A DNA stretch of 64,000 nucleotides. Origin: Veillonella sp. T11011-6 (GTDB taxonomy: Bacteria; Bacillota; Negativicutes; Veillonellales; Veillonellaceae). This document shows positions 34,671-43,634 of this stretch, in pieces. A program made the translations under genes and the position numbers. Below the pieces are notes generated by a model that saw only the letters and a program-made list of their open reading frames with translations, did not search any database and was not told where the DNA came from. The first letter of the stretch is position 1, and the number at the start of each line of letters is the position of its first letter. The stretch is from positions 372,001 through 436,000 of the forward strand of contig NZ_PPCW01000004.1 in assembly GCF_002959755.1 (NCBI RefSeq). Direction: 5' to 3'.

Positions 34671-36023
34671 TTATTGGTTAGCACTTTCTTGAGCTTTTTT
34701 GATTTCCATGTATTTAACCATGCCATCAACAGCTTTTTTAGCTTCGCGCATCGCCAATACTACAGTAGCCGGTTTATGTACAACGTCACCACCAGCGAAG
34801 ACGCCGTCACGGTTAGTCATGCCATATGGATCTTCAGATGTAATGATGTAGCCTTTTTCGTCTACTTTTAGGTTATTACCTTCGCCGATAAGACGAGCAT
34901 TTGGTTTATGACCAGCAGCGATGATAATTTTATCTACAGGCATAACTTGGAACTTACCAGTACCGTGGATGCCTGCACCATCTTCGTTAAGAGCCATCAC
35001 TTCATATTTGAAGCCTTCTACCTTGTCTTTACCTTCTACGCCTACTGGAGAAGCGAACCATTGGAATTGGACGCCTTCAGCACGAGCCTCTTCGTATTCA
35101 GACAATAATGCTGGCATTTGTTCTTGGCTACGACGGTACGCTACAGTAACGGATTCACAGCCTAAACGTACGCATGTACGAGCCGCATCCATCGCTACGT
35201 TACCACCGCCGATGATGATAACACGGTCACCTTTTTTAACAGGGATTTGCTCTGCATCAAGCTCGCCATTTTCCACTAATTGTACATTCGTCAACAAGTA
35301 CATCGCTTGGAATACACCATGCACTTCATCGTTTTCCATGCGTACTTCTTGAGGAATATGTGTACCAGTACCGATAAAGATAGAGTCAAAACCTTCAGCG
35401 AAGAGTTCATCCAATGTTTTATCTTGACCGATAAATGTATTACATACGAATTTAACGCCTAAACCTTCAAGACGAGCGATTTCACGACGTACAACGGATT
35501 TAGACAAACGGAATTCTGGAATACCGAATAAAAGTACGCCACCTGGTTCAGATTGACCTTCAAATACAGTTACTTCATAACCAAGTTTAGCGATATCACC
35601 AGCTACGGACAAGCCTGCAGGGCCAGAACCAACAACGGCAACCTTACCAAGATCTTGTTTGATCTTCTTAGGTTTGCGAAGTTCATTGATGCTTTCAAAA
35701 TCAGCAGCAAAGCGTTCCAGTTTACCGATATTGATAGGCGGTTTTTTCGCCTTGTTCATGATACAGTTACCTTCACATTGGTTTTCGCGTGGACATACGC
35801 GGCCACAAATGGATGGCAAGTTTGTACGTTCTGCCAAGATATCATTGGCTAAACCAAAATTACCATGCGCGATAGCTTGGATAAAACGTGGAATTTCGTT
35901 TTCAATAGGGCAACCCATACGGCACAATGGTTTTGGACAATTTAGACAACGTTTCGCCTCAGCGAGCGCTTCCTCCATTGTATAATCCGCATCAAAATGT
36001 AGTGGTTTTAATTCGTTACTCAT
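34671..36023 (-). CDS. gltD: NADPH-dependent glutamate synthase beta chain-like oxidoreductase
   Basis: 450 aa. The N-terminal iron-sulfur domain has CLNCPKPLCRMGCPIENEI and CGRVCPRENQCEGNC, then an FAD motif VVGSGPAGLSVAGDIAKLGYEV and an NADPH motif IIGGGNVAMDAARTCVRLG. The C-terminus has the FAD-binding DGVFAGGDVV. It resembles GltD/homotetrameric GltA-type proteins that supply electrons to glutamate synthesis, and related NfnB and SudA oxidoreductases share the design. No glutamate synthase large subunit is next to it, so its partner is uncertain. AGGAGG precedes the ATG and a leader of about 160 bases follows the promoter. Confidence 0.85.
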   Translation of the reverse strand: MSNELKPLHFDADYTMEEALAEAKRCLNCPKPLCRMGCPIENEIPRFIQAIAHGNFGLANDILAERTNLPSICGRVCPRENQCEGNCIMNKAKKPPINIGKLERFAADFESINELRKPKKIKQDLGKVAVVGSGPAGLSVAGDIAKLGYEVTVFEGQSEPGGVLLFGIPEFRLSKSVVRREIARLEGLGVKFVCNTFIGQDKTLDELFAEGFDSIFIGTGTHIPQEVRMENDEVHGVFQAMYLLTNVQLVENGELDAEQIPVKKGDRVIIIGGGNVAMDAARTCVRLGCESVTVAYRRSQEQMPALLSEYEEARAEGVQFQWFASPVGVEGKDKVEGFKYEVMALNEDGAGIHGTGKFQVMPVDKIIIAAGHKPNARLIGEGNNLKVDEKGYIITSEDPYGMTNRDGVFAGGDVVHKPATVVLAMREAKKAVDGMVKYMEIKKAQESANQ

Positions 36024-36197
36024 GGCACATGCCTCCTAACAAGGATCCAGTACTATACTTATACAGCGTTGCATGTACCTGAACAATCCGATGAGCCCTC
36101 TCACATAGGGATGTCGCCACATGCTGCTAAGATTTATCTTTTGTAACCATTCGATAGACGTGTGGTCACTGGTCAGACACACACTATTCTATAGTAT

Positions 36198-36225
36198 ATT
36201 CTAAATTGTGAAAGTCCCAACAGTC
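36198..36225 (-). promoter_or_regulatory. Candidate promoter of the GltD-like gene
   Basis: On the minus strand TTGACT (36220-36225) and TAGAAT (36198-36203), 16 bases apart. The leader from here to the ATG (36023) is about 170 bases; GAGCCCT/AGGG pairing around 36093-36111 is the only hairpin noticed, and no known riboswitch was recognised. Confidence 0.5.
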
Positions 36226-36478
36226 AAGCAAATATAGCACCATTTGTATACAAATATAGCCCTTATTCATGCAAGGATTGCATAGAAACGAATGATACGG
36301 TAACAGCAATTCTTAAGTGTATATTTACATATATATCTATGCATGTATACTGATAATAGATAGAACAATTGATTTGTACCGCATTAACATACACTCATAG
36401 ATGTTGGTCCCACCAAACTGAGATATATAATTATATAATTACACAATTATGAATCTAGCAGAATATAAGAGGTTCACT

Positions 36479-37672
36479 ATGAACACAGTAGACTTTACCG
36501 AAAAATACTATATTGATCGTCGCGGTTCTCATTCTCGCAAATGGGACGGCGAGCACTTAAAGTTTAGCCGCACTGACTTATTACCACTATGGGTGGCTGA
36601 TATGGACTTTATGGCGCCTCAGTGCATTCAGGATGCCATTTGTAGCTATGTGAAAGCCAATCCTCTAGGTTATACCATGACAAATCCCAATTATATAGAG
36701 GCCGTCATAGGTTGGTATAAATGCCGTCACCATTGTAATCTTCAAGCAGAGTGGCTCACGAGTGCTCCTAATGTCATTACAGGGATTATGTGGTGCATTG
36801 GGGCTTTTACAAAACCAAACGACGCCATCACCCTTCTAAGTCCTGTGTATGGCGCTTTTGATACGAGTGCTAGCTCTGCCCAACGTCAAATTATCGCTGT
36901 TCCTATGAACCGCACCGAAGACAATCGCTACACCGTAGATTACGATGCATTTGAAAATGCTATCACCGAACATAATGTGAAGCTGTTCATTCACTGCAAC
37001 CCACACAATCCTATCGGCCATGTGTGGACTGAAAGGGAGATGGACCGATTATTTAGCATTTGCCAACGGCACAATGTACTCATCATAAGTGACGAGATCC
37101 ATCAAGACCTTATCACAGGCCCAACGGAATTCACATCAGCCTTGACGGTAAGTAAAGGGGCCTATGCGGATAACATGATTGCCATGTCCTCCCTGTCCAA
37201 ATCATTCAATATGGCTAGCTTGCACCACGCAGAGGTTATCATTCCTAACGAAAAACTACGAAGCCAATTCAACGCCTATAAAGCCCATGTGTACCACACA
37301 GACTCGGACGTCATTGCCGAGGCCGCTATCACCGCAGCCTACACGCATCCAGAGGCGGAAGCTTGGCTCACAGATGTACTAGCTGTCATTCGGGAAAACT
37401 ATGAATATCTGTGCCAAGAACTTGGTATGGCATTGCCACACATCCGCATCAGCCCTATGGACGGCACCTATTTAGCATGGATCGATTTTGGCGCCTATGT
37501 TAAGGCTGAAGATATGCATGACGTATTTGAAAATAAATGCCGCATCGCACCAAGCTTTGGCGAATGGTTTGGAGGCGAAGATTACGCCACCTTTGTGCGA
37601 CTTAACTTGGCAACGAGTCTTGAAAATATTAAGACTGCTACCCATAATATGATCAAGCACATACACCCTTAA
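36479..37672 (+). CDS. PatB/MalY-type pyridoxal-phosphate enzyme (cystathionine beta-lyase-like)
   Basis: About 397 aa. It belongs to fold-type I aminotransferases of the MalY/PatB group, which cleave the C-S bond of cystathionine or cysteine. The N-terminal DRRGSHSRKWDG is typical of the group; HCNPHNPIGHVW, ISDEIHQDLI and the PLP-lysine motif SSLSKSFNMA are in order. Start 36479 was chosen because AAGAGGTTC precedes it, while the 36449 ATG has none. C-S lyase activity would release hydrogen sulfide or methionine precursors. Confidence 0.93.
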   Translation: MNTVDFTEKYYIDRRGSHSRKWDGEHLKFSRTDLLPLWVADMDFMAPQCIQDAICSYVKANPLGYTMTNPNYIEAVIGWYKCRHHCNLQAEWLTSAPNVITGIMWCIGAFTKPNDAITLLSPVYGAFDTSASSAQRQIIAVPMNRTEDNRYTVDYDAFENAITEHNVKLFIHCNPHNPIGHVWTEREMDRLFSICQRHNVLIISDEIHQDLITGPTEFTSALTVSKGAYADNMIAMSSLSKSFNMASLHHAEVIIPNEKLRSQFNAYKAHVYHTDSDVIAEAAITAAYTHPEAEAWLTDVLAVIRENYEYLCQELGMALPHIRISPMDGTYLAWIDFGAYVKAEDMHDVFENKCRIAPSFGEWFGGEDYATFVRLNLATSLENIKTATHNMIKHIHP

Positions 37673-37730
37673 TGGGTCCTCTTATCAGGAAATACATTAA
37701 TCATATTAGGGAATTCATTTCATACAAATA

Positions 37731-37774
37731 AAAGAGGCTGCTCTAGCATCATTCAACGTCAGAGCAGCCTCTTT
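37731..37774. terminator. Terminator after the PatB-like gene
   Basis: AAAGAGGCTGCTCT pairs with AGAGCAGCCTCTTT around a 16-base loop; A and T runs on either side allow action for both strands. Confidence 0.85.
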
Positions 37775-37819
37775 GTATTAAAGTTTCACTGTATCATACT
37801 ACTAGTATTACACTAGTTT

Positions 37820-39397
37820 TTATTTAATTCTAGCGAAATGTTCCTTTGCAAATTGCATATCTTGTACGAGTTCTAATGTACCAATATAGTTATTGTTTTG
37901 ATCGCGTACAGCCATGTAGTTTACATAGAATGGACGACCTTGTTTTTCAAGCCATACTGCCACATTATCGCGGTCACCTTTACGGAAGGAGTCGATGATA
38001 CCACGTACAATCGGTTCTACCTTTGGTGGATGGCAGGAGTACACATCACGACCGATAGCTGTAGTAGGACGTTTAAATACCTTTTCACCATCGTTGAAGT
38101 AGCGGTTGATGTCTTCATGGTCAACGAAGGTTACTTCCATTGGCATTGTATTGAGCATAGCATCGAGTTGATCTACAGTTAAGGTACCACCAATTAAACC
38201 GATAGCATTGTCATCACCACTTTGTTTTGTAGTTTGTGTTGCTAATGCTGCATCAGCCTCTGACCATGCAATGCGTTTTACGCCAAAGATATCTTCATAT
38301 TGTGCTGTATCTTTGTAGATTTGGTACCATTCTTCTTTACTGAAGTTTTCTGCACAGATTGGGAACAAGATATTTTGTTCTTTGTAGATCATTTCTTGAG
38401 CACGTGTAAGAAGCTCATCAAAACGTCTATACCAATCATCTACACTTTGACTAGATTTTGCTAAGTCCCCTAATTGGTCGCGGATATCGCCATCAACAGT
38501 CCACATAACCATAGATGGACCACCGATTGCATAATCTACTTTCAATTTAGGATATAACAAGTCGCCTTTTTTAGCATAATGAACAGATACTTGGCGCACT
38601 GTGTTAACATCATCAATAGTTGCAGTTTTATCAGCTACTTTAGGACGAATGGACTCAATCAACTCATCAAGAGCTTTATTTTCTTCTGTTAATTGGTTTA
38701 GTGGATGACCTACAGTTTCTACCAAGGTCACTACGCTCTTGCTCTTTTCTTGAGCTTCTAAGACAGCCTCTACCTTAGCATGTTCAGACTCCATTTGTTC
38801 ATGAATCGTAGAACCATGGAACAATGCAGAGTGAAGGTCGCATAATTGTTGTACCTCTTCTAAAGGTGTACCTTCGCGCATAAGGCCTTGTTCGGCTTTC
38901 ATAATTTCGCTAGCCTCAACATGTTTGAATTGGCTTGCAAAATCTTCACGGACAGAACCAAGCTCTTCGCCTGTGCCCAAACGTTTCAAGAAGCCTTTCA
39001 ATTGTTCTACACGTTCGCTATCTGTAACAGTGTCTTCTCCGTTAGCTTCTGTATTTTTAGTAGTATTAGCATCTACATTGTCATTAGCATTAGATGCCTC
39101 TGTGTGAGTAGCAGCTGCCTCTGCAGGAGAATCCTTAGCAGATGCATCATCACCATGTAGGTTTGGCATTTCACCCTCCAAGGTAAAGCCAGCTTTCATG
39201 AATGCGTTCACGATATCGATCATGGATACGCCTTTCATTTTAGCCCCTTTAGGAATGGTCATGATTTTACCTACAGAATTCAACATCACCTTATTAGTGA
39301 TTTCGCTGAACCCTAAGCTTTTCATAATCTCTGTTACTTCAGGATATTCTTTTACCAAATCATATACAGATTTGGACAAATCTAATTTCTTTTCCAT
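37820..39397 (-). CDS. DUF1858/DUF438/hemerythrin/PAS multidomain protein
   Basis: 525 aa. Residues 1-75 are a DUF1858 domain (DLSKSVYDLVKEYPEVTEIM). A low-complexity acidic and Ala/Thr/Asn-rich linker (about 80-125) leads to a DUF438 domain, then a hemerythrin-like HHE region with HPLNQL ... EENKALDEL and HYAKKGDLLYPKL, where the His and Glu residues could bind a di-iron centre. The C-terminal 130 aa form a PAS-like domain (FNDGEKVFKRPTTAIGRDVYSCHPP). Such proteins are found in anaerobes and are probably sensors of oxygen, nitric oxide or redox state. ACGAGGGGA precedes the ATG. Confidence 0.85.
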   Translation of the reverse strand: MEKKLDLSKSVYDLVKEYPEVTEIMKSLGFSEITNKVMLNSVGKIMTIPKGAKMKGVSMIDIVNAFMKAGFTLEGEMPNLHGDDASAKDSPAEAAATHTEASNANDNVDANTTKNTEANGEDTVTDSERVEQLKGFLKRLGTGEELGSVREDFASQFKHVEASEIMKAEQGLMREGTPLEEVQQLCDLHSALFHGSTIHEQMESEHAKVEAVLEAQEKSKSVVTLVETVGHPLNQLTEENKALDELIESIRPKVADKTATIDDVNTVRQVSVHYAKKGDLLYPKLKVDYAIGGPSMVMWTVDGDIRDQLGDLAKSSQSVDDWYRRFDELLTRAQEMIYKEQNILFPICAENFSKEEWYQIYKDTAQYEDIFGVKRIAWSEADAALATQTTKQSGDDNAIGLIGGTLTVDQLDAMLNTMPMEVTFVDHEDINRYFNDGEKVFKRPTTAIGRDVYSCHPPKVEPIVRGIIDSFRKGDRDNVAVWLEKQGRPFYVNYMAVRDQNNNYIGTLELVQDMQFAKEHFARIK

Positions 39398-39599
39398 TTT
39401 GATCCCCTCGTGTCAAAAATATTGTGTATTACTTATGTGAGTAACCCTCTATACGTCTTCGTATACAAGGCAATTTACATTCTGAAAGGTTTATCTAAAA
39501 TAACCTATGTCTCTATGATAAACGATATCGATTGGAAAATCTGTATCCATGGCTATACTTTTGAAAGATATTTCAAAAATATCGAATTTTCATATAAAA

Positions 39600-39666
39600 A
39601 TAACGGATAGCTAAGCATTCAAAGTCATCTAATCATTTAGAACGCTTTGAACCAACTATCCGTTAT
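39600..39666 (-). terminator. Large hairpin terminator after the SOD gene
   Basis: ATAACGGATAG and CTATCCGTTAT pair, with an inner TTCAAAG/CTTTGAA stem; the minus strand ends with TTATTTTTAT. Confidence 0.7.
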
Positions 39667-39719
39667 CTATTAAAAATATATATCTAGTTTTTAGAGAGAT
39701 GAAAGTTCTGAGAGATTTA

Positions 39720-40343
39720 TTAGTTATGTTTCAATGCTTTTTCGTAGTTTTCAGAAACTTTGTCCCAATTAATAACGCGGAAGAATTCCTTAATGTAATC
39801 TGGGCGACTGTTTTGGTAATGCAAGTAATATGCATGTTCCCAAACGTCTAAGCAAAGGATTGCTGTTTTACCTTCTAGTAGAGGGTTATCTTGGTTAGCA
39901 GTAGATGTCACTTCTAATTTGCCATCTTTGTTTACCACAAGCCATGCCCAACCAGAGCCGAAGCGTGTTGCTGCTGCAGCGGAGAATCTATCAACAAAAG
40001 CATCATAACCACCAAGTTCAGCGTCGATAGCCGCTTTCAAAGGACCTTGCAATTTGGAAGTGTCTGGTTTTGTCATGATGTCCCAGAACATAGTGTGGTT
40101 CTTGTGACCACCGCCATTGTTGATAACAGCTTGACAGATATCCTCTGGTACATTAGCAATATCGCCGAGAATGCAGTCTACACAGCCATATGCAAGATCA
40201 GGGTATTTTGCGATAGCAGCGTTCAAATTATTAACATACGCTTGATGGTGCTTGTCATGGTGCAATTTCATTGTTTCTGCGTCGATAACAGGCTCAAGAT
40301 AATCATAAGCATATGGTAATGGTGCGAGTTCGAAAAGTTTCAT
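39720..40343 (-). CDS. sodA: Superoxide dismutase, Fe/Mn family
   Basis: 207 aa, converting superoxide to peroxide and oxygen. Metal ligands are visible: His in [12 protein letters not shown], His in [12 protein letters not shown], and Asp and His in [19 protein letters not shown]. The family signature DVWEHAYY is intact. Fe versus Mn preference is not clear from sequence. AGGAGGAC precedes the ATG. A promoter with an inverted repeat across its -10 lies at 40370-40402, suggesting regulation. Confidence 0.95.
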   Translation of the reverse strand: MKLFELAPLPYAYDYLEPVIDAETMKLHHDKHHQAYVNNLNAAIAKYPDLAYGCVDCILGDIANVPEDICQAVINNGGGHKNHTMFWDIMTKPDTSKLQGPLKAAIDAELGGYDAFVDRFSAAAATRFGSGWAWLVVNKDGKLEVTSTANQDNPLLEGKTAILCLDVWEHAYYLHYQNSRPDYIKEFFRVINWDKVSENYEKALKHN

Positions 40344-40369
40344 AATAGTCCTCCTTAAATTTAGGGCAC

Positions 40370-40402
40370 GAACGATAGTAAATACTATATCGTTCTTGTG
40401 AA
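40370..40402 (-). promoter_or_regulatory. Promoter of the SOD gene with overlapping inverted repeat
   Basis: On the minus strand TTCACA (40397-40402) and TACTAT (40375-40380), 16 bases apart. GAACGATAGTA (40370-40380) and TACTATATCGTTC (40383-40395) form an inverted repeat over the -10 and spacer, a likely regulator site. Confidence 0.55.
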
Positions 40403-40507
40403 AGCATTTCGATGCACCTGCATCGGTATTATTTTAATTGATATAAATTATCATTCTTTATTTATTGTATATTGCATATAGAAAATCGTCAATATATTTT
40501 CCCATAG

Positions 40508-40537
40508 AAAAAGGCTATAGGATTTCCTATAGCCTTT
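40508..40537 (-). terminator. Terminator after the isochorismatase-like gene
   Basis: AAAGGCTATAGGA and TCCTATAGCCTTT form a stem with a very short loop and a T run on the minus strand. Confidence 0.8.
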
Positions 40538-40586
40538 ATGTTTATTAATCAATGTAAAGCACTCTAATATAGCTATAACACAATAA

Positions 40587-41126
40587 CTACTCAACAATAC
40601 ATTGGCACATTTTCATTGTTGTTAATGCTGCTTGGTGGGATTCTTCTGTCACACCTGCACAGCAGCTAGAGTCTACGTAAACAGGAATTTCTGGCAAGCC
40701 AGCTTTCAGTATAATCGCATTAGAAACGACGCAAATGTCTGTACATAAACCAACGAGTGTAATAGACTCAATAGGATTTACCGAATTCATGCCTTCCAAA
40801 CGAGATAATAGCTCAAAGGATCCAAAGTTTGGCTTGTCTATAAAGGATACAGGGCTCATGATAGGACGCCCTTCTGCAGCCTCAATTAAGCCCGGCACAA
40901 TATGCCAACCTTCTGTATTCTTCACGCAATGTGTGACAGGTAAGAACTTGCCCTCTTGGCTTTCAAGATAATTAGTATCATGCGTATCGCGTGTAAATAT
41001 GATAGGCCCGTCAAAGTTCTCAATTTTGTTGCGCACATTATCTACGATTAACTGCGCTTGCGCTGAACCAAGGGCGCCATCTACGAAATCTTTTTGCATA
41101 TCGATAACAACTAGAACCTTTTGCAT
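40587..41126 (-). CDS. Isochorismatase-family cysteine hydrolase
   Basis: 179 aa. The catalytic triad is visible: Asp in VLVVIDMQKDFVDGALG, and Cys in VGLCTDICVVSNAIILKA with the preceding cis-peptide region. This family includes nicotinamidases and related amidohydrolases; the substrate is not certain. Nicotinamidase would turn nicotinamide into nicotinate for NAD salvage. AGGAGGAACT precedes the ATG. It is monocistronic. Confidence 0.85.
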   Translation of the reverse strand: MQKVLVVIDMQKDFVDGALGSAQAQLIVDNVRNKIENFDGPIIFTRDTHDTNYLESQEGKFLPVTHCVKNTEGWHIVPGLIEAAEGRPIMSPVSFIDKPNFGSFELLSRLEGMNSVNPIESITLVGLCTDICVVSNAIILKAGLPEIPVYVDSSCCAGVTEESHQAALTTMKMCQCIVE

Positions 41127-41220
41127 AGTTCCTCCTGTATATAGTCTACATAGAATACATTAATTATTCATTTCACTACTAGTTATACTCTTAATTTTTA
41201 ATAACATCAACGACAAAAAT

Positions 41221-41739
41221 TTATGCTTTTTCCTCAGCTAAGGCATGACGTACGCGGTGTGGCTCATTATGAGCTAGTTTTCCTGCTGCCGCAGCTGCCA
41301 CGGCCCCCACTAAATCATCGAGGAATGTATTACAATGACCACCAGCCTTGCTATCTAACTTTTTAATGATGCCAGGCTTAACCTTATCTAGATAGCCATA
41401 GTTCGTAAACCCTATGGAACCGTATAAATTAACGATGGAAAAGGCTAAGATTTCGTCGATACCATAGAGGCTTTCATCATTTTCTACAATACCTTGCAAG
41501 GGCTGAGATAATTTATTTTGTTCCGTCAACTTGTCTAGCTCAATGCCCGTAATAATTGCATTATGTACCTCTCGTTTTGAAAGGACAGAAGCCACATGTT
41601 CACGGCATTCTTCAATTGTTAGATTAGGCATATATGGTTTTTGAACATATAAAACGAGCTCTGCAATATCCTCTAACGTAACGCCACGTTCCGCCAGAAG
41701 ATCGTAAGTATATTTCTCTAAATCCTTTGTAGATTCCAT
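41221..41739 (-). CDS. Phosphatidylglycerophosphatase A-related protein (YutG-like)
   Basis: About 172 aa. TLEDIAELVLYVQKPYMPNLTIEECREHVASVLSKREVHNAIITGIELD and NYGYLDKVKPGIIKKLD resemble the YutG branch of the PgpA family. A cytosolic-looking protein without evident transmembrane helices, unlike E. coli PgpA. GHCNTFLDDLVGAVAAAAAGKLAH is the conserved tail. ATG 41739 has AAGGAGCGG upstream. The reaction has not been proven for this branch. It follows the secreted protein gene at 41750 by about ten bases. Confidence 0.75.
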   Translation of the reverse strand: MESTKDLEKYTYDLLAERGVTLEDIAELVLYVQKPYMPNLTIEECREHVASVLSKREVHNAIITGIELDKLTEQNKLSQPLQGIVENDESLYGIDEILAFSIVNLYGSIGFTNYGYLDKVKPGIIKKLDSKAGGHCNTFLDDLVGAVAAAAAGKLAHNEPHRVRHALAEEKA

Positions 41740-41749
41740 AACCGCTCCT

Positions 41750-42145
41750 TTATTTTTTATGAGGGTGTTCACCTGATACGATTACAATACTAACGGGAAT
41801 TGTCACAACTAATGCTTCATCAGTATCCACATGCTTTGTATGCCAAGCGGCCTCTTTTGCAGCCTCTTCAAAGATAGGATACGCATCGCGGTCTAATTTC
41901 CAATTATTAGGCCCCGCTTCAACGGCTACAATATTCCCTTTATCATCTGTTTTAATTTCTAGAGGAACAATCAAGGTGCCATCGGCACTCGTCTTGAAAG
42001 CCTCACTAGGAATGACTACATTATAAGAAATTTGTTGCTGTAATTCATAGGTACGCTTATCTGTGGGCTTTAAATCTGCCGCTAAAGAGCTAATATTCCC
42101 CATCATAGACGCCAATACAGCTAATAATACAACCCTTTTAAACAT
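41750..42145 (-). CDS. Secreted TonB-C-like small protein
   Basis: About 131 aa. The N-terminus MFKRVVLLAVLASMMGNISSLAAD is a Sec signal peptide with likely cleavage after SLA-A. The mature region (TLIVPLEIKTDDKGNIVAVEAGP ... DRDAYPIFEEAAKEAAW ... ALVVTIPVSIVI) resembles the C-terminal domain of TonB-like energy transducers, but without a membrane anchor or proline linker. GGGGGAG precedes ATG 42145. It is followed closely by the YutG-like gene. Confidence 0.65.
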   Translation of the reverse strand: MFKRVVLLAVLASMMGNISSLAADLKPTDKRTYELQQQISYNVVIPSEAFKTSADGTLIVPLEIKTDDKGNIVAVEAGPNNWKLDRDAYPIFEEAAKEAAWHTKHVDTDEALVVTIPVSIVIVSGEHPHKK

Positions 42146-42201
42146 AGTTTTTCTCCCCCAAGTACTTTCCACTACACGCAGTATACGTTGATTATACCAC
42201 G

Positions 42202-42236
42202 AAAAAATCCCTACCGAACGTATCGATAGGGATTTC
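42202..42236 (-). terminator. Terminator after the YjdM-like gene
   Basis: AAATCCCTA and TAGGGATTT pair around an ATCGATACGTTCGG-type loop with a T run on the minus strand. Confidence 0.7.
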
Positions 42237-42241
42237 TTAAA

Positions 42242-42586
42242 TTAGATTTTCTTAACCATTTCAGATTTCAATGCCATCGCACCGAAACCATCGATTTTAC
42301 AATCGATATCGTGGCCATCGCTCGCATCAGTGATGAGGCGAATGTTTTTAACGCGTGTACCTTGTTTCAATACGCCAGCGCCTTTTACTTTGAGGTCTTT
42401 GACAACAACAACTGTATCGCCATCAGCTAGCTCGTTGCCGTTAGCATCGCGAATGATACCTGCTTCAGCTGCAGCTTGTGCATCAGCCGCTGTCCATTCA
42501 TGTCCGCACATAGGACAGATAAACATATGACCATCTTCATATGTGTACTCGTCGCCACACTTAGGGCAGTTAGGTAAATTTGCCAT
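42242..42586 (-). CDS. yjdM: Zinc-ribbon protein YjdM/PhnA
   Basis: 114 aa. The N-terminal four-cysteine zinc ribbon [25 protein letters not shown] is followed by the PhnA domain with [30 protein letters not shown] and [22 protein letters not shown]. Length and motifs match YjdM exactly. The name phnA is historical; the family's role is not established. AAGGAGATC precedes the start. It is transcribed away from the MerR gene at 42712. Confidence 0.92.
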   Translation of the reverse strand: MANLPNCPKCGDEYTYEDGHMFICPMCGHEWTAADAQAAAEAGIIRDANGNELADGDTVVVVKDLKVKGAGVLKQGTRVKNIRLITDASDGHDIDCKIDGFGAMALKSEMVKKI

Positions 42587-42711
42587 TTAGATCTCCTTTT
42601 CTCACTACATAATGAAAGTATTATACCATACCTTAGAAGTCGAGCTCCAATTGATTTGATGACTGCTAGCTTCATATTGATACAATAGCTATAAATATCT
42701 ACAATACAAAA

Positions 42712-43074
42712 CTACTTAGTCTCATTTTTCTCTACTAAAGTTTCATACAACTTCAATTTATCTTCTAAATTATTCTTATAGCCTTCCAATCGTTTGATTT
42801 CGGCGTCAATAAACCGATAGTGTTCTTGCAACAGTTTCATTCTTTCACGGGCTGTATGAGCTCCGGCGTACCTTAAGTCCGCATATCGCTTGATATTAGC
42901 AAGCGGCATTCCCATGTCTTTCAAGCGTTTAATAAACTGCACAAAGCCCACGTCCTCTGCATGGTAATTGCGAATGCCGTTCTTTCGCTCGATGTGAAGG
43001 AACCCTTGATCCTCGTAATATCGCAATGTAGAAATGGACAATCCTACCAATTTTGAAAATTCACCGATTTTCAT
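42712..43074 (-). CDS. MerR-family transcriptional regulator
   Basis: 120 aa. The MerR winged-helix domain is MKIGEFSKLVGLSISTLRYYEDQGFLHIERKNGIRNYHAEDVGFVQFIKRLKDMGMPLANI, followed by a coiled-coil dimerisation helix. The effector domain is very short, without a metal-binding cysteine loop. AAGGTGGTG precedes the ATG. It is divergent from a carboxymuconolactone decarboxylase gene, and the spacer holds a MerR-type promoter with a 19-base spacing and palindrome. Confidence 0.9.
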   Translation of the reverse strand: MKIGEFSKLVGLSISTLRYYEDQGFLHIERKNGIRNYHAEDVGFVQFIKRLKDMGMPLANIKRYADLRYAGAHTARERMKLLQEHYRFIDAEIKRLEGYKNNLEDKLKLYETLVEKNETK

Positions 43075-43086
43075 ACTTTCACCACC

Positions 43087-43117
43087 TTGACCTCAAGTAT
43101 ACTCGAGCATATATCAT
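43087..43117 (+). promoter_or_regulatory. MerR-type promoter with 19-base spacer and palindrome
   Basis: TTGACC (43087-43092) and TATCAT (43112-43117) are separated by 19 bases, the long spacing that MerR activators correct by untwisting DNA. The spacer contains CTCAAGTATACTCGAG, a near-perfect palindrome centred between the boxes. Confidence 0.75.
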
Positions 43118-43140
43118 ACGTCTAGACGGGGGTAATAATT

Positions 43141-43521
43141 ATGAAAGAAACACGTTTTAACATCGGTATGAACACATTGAAACAAATTGACGGACTGCAC
43201 GGGGAGGAGGTGTATAACACAATTCAAGAGATTTCACCAGCCATCGCTGATTTATTGGTCGAACTGTTCGGCGACATCTACACGCGCCCCAACCTGAATT
43301 TCAAGGAACGGGAACTGATTACGCTCGCGTCCCTATTAACGCTGGGCGGTTGCGAGGCTCAGCTGAAAGTACATACCAACGCGGCACTCAACGTCGGTAT
43401 CGCGCCCGAGCAAATCGTAGAGGTCTGCACCCACTGCATCCCCTATGCGGGATTTCCACGCGTGCTGAACGCACTGTTTACAGTGAAAGCGGTCTTTGAA
43501 GAACGGAATATCCTGAATTAA
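43141..43521 (+). CDS. Carboxymuconolactone decarboxylase-family protein
   Basis: 126 aa. LNFKERELITLASLLTLGGCEAQLKVHTNAALNVGIAPEQIVEVCTHCIPYAGFPRVLNAL is the CMD/AhpD-like helical fold with Glu and CxxC-like residues (here the cysteines are in CEAQLKVH and CTHCIPYAGFP). It could be a gamma-carboxymuconolactone decarboxylase or a thiol-based peroxidase. The gene is visibly more GC-rich than its neighbours (over half G+C in parts), consistent with acquisition by transfer. The divergent MerR and its operator suggest inducer-dependent activation. Confidence 0.88.
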   Translation: MKETRFNIGMNTLKQIDGLHGEEVYNTIQEISPAIADLLVELFGDIYTRPNLNFKERELITLASLLTLGGCEAQLKVHTNAALNVGIAPEQIVEVCTHCIPYAGFPRVLNALFTVKAVFEERNILN

Positions 43522-43576
43522 AGAATGAGCTGCAATAAAAAATCTAATAATTCATATCAGTATATAAATAACTACA

Positions 43577-43605
43577 AAAGGGAGACTCACAACGGAGTCT
43601 CCCTT
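43577..43605. terminator. Bidirectional terminator between the CMD gene and the toxin-antitoxin pair
   Basis: AAAGGGAGACTC pairs with GAGTCTCCCTTT around ACAACG, with A and T runs on both sides; it serves the convergent genes ending at 43521 and 43635. Confidence 0.85.
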
Positions 43606-43634
43606 TATTCATCTATACCAAATCAACTAAACAT

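Noticed and set aside
36024-36190. Possible riboswitch in the leader of the GltD-like gene
   Set aside because: A long leader with one weak stem is present, but none of the conserved cores I know (glutamine, T-box, SAM types) is found.
39410-39610. A 66-codon plus-strand reading frame between the hemerythrin protein and SOD genes
   Set aside because: No ribosome binding site, AT-rich, and it runs into the SOD terminator; not convincing.
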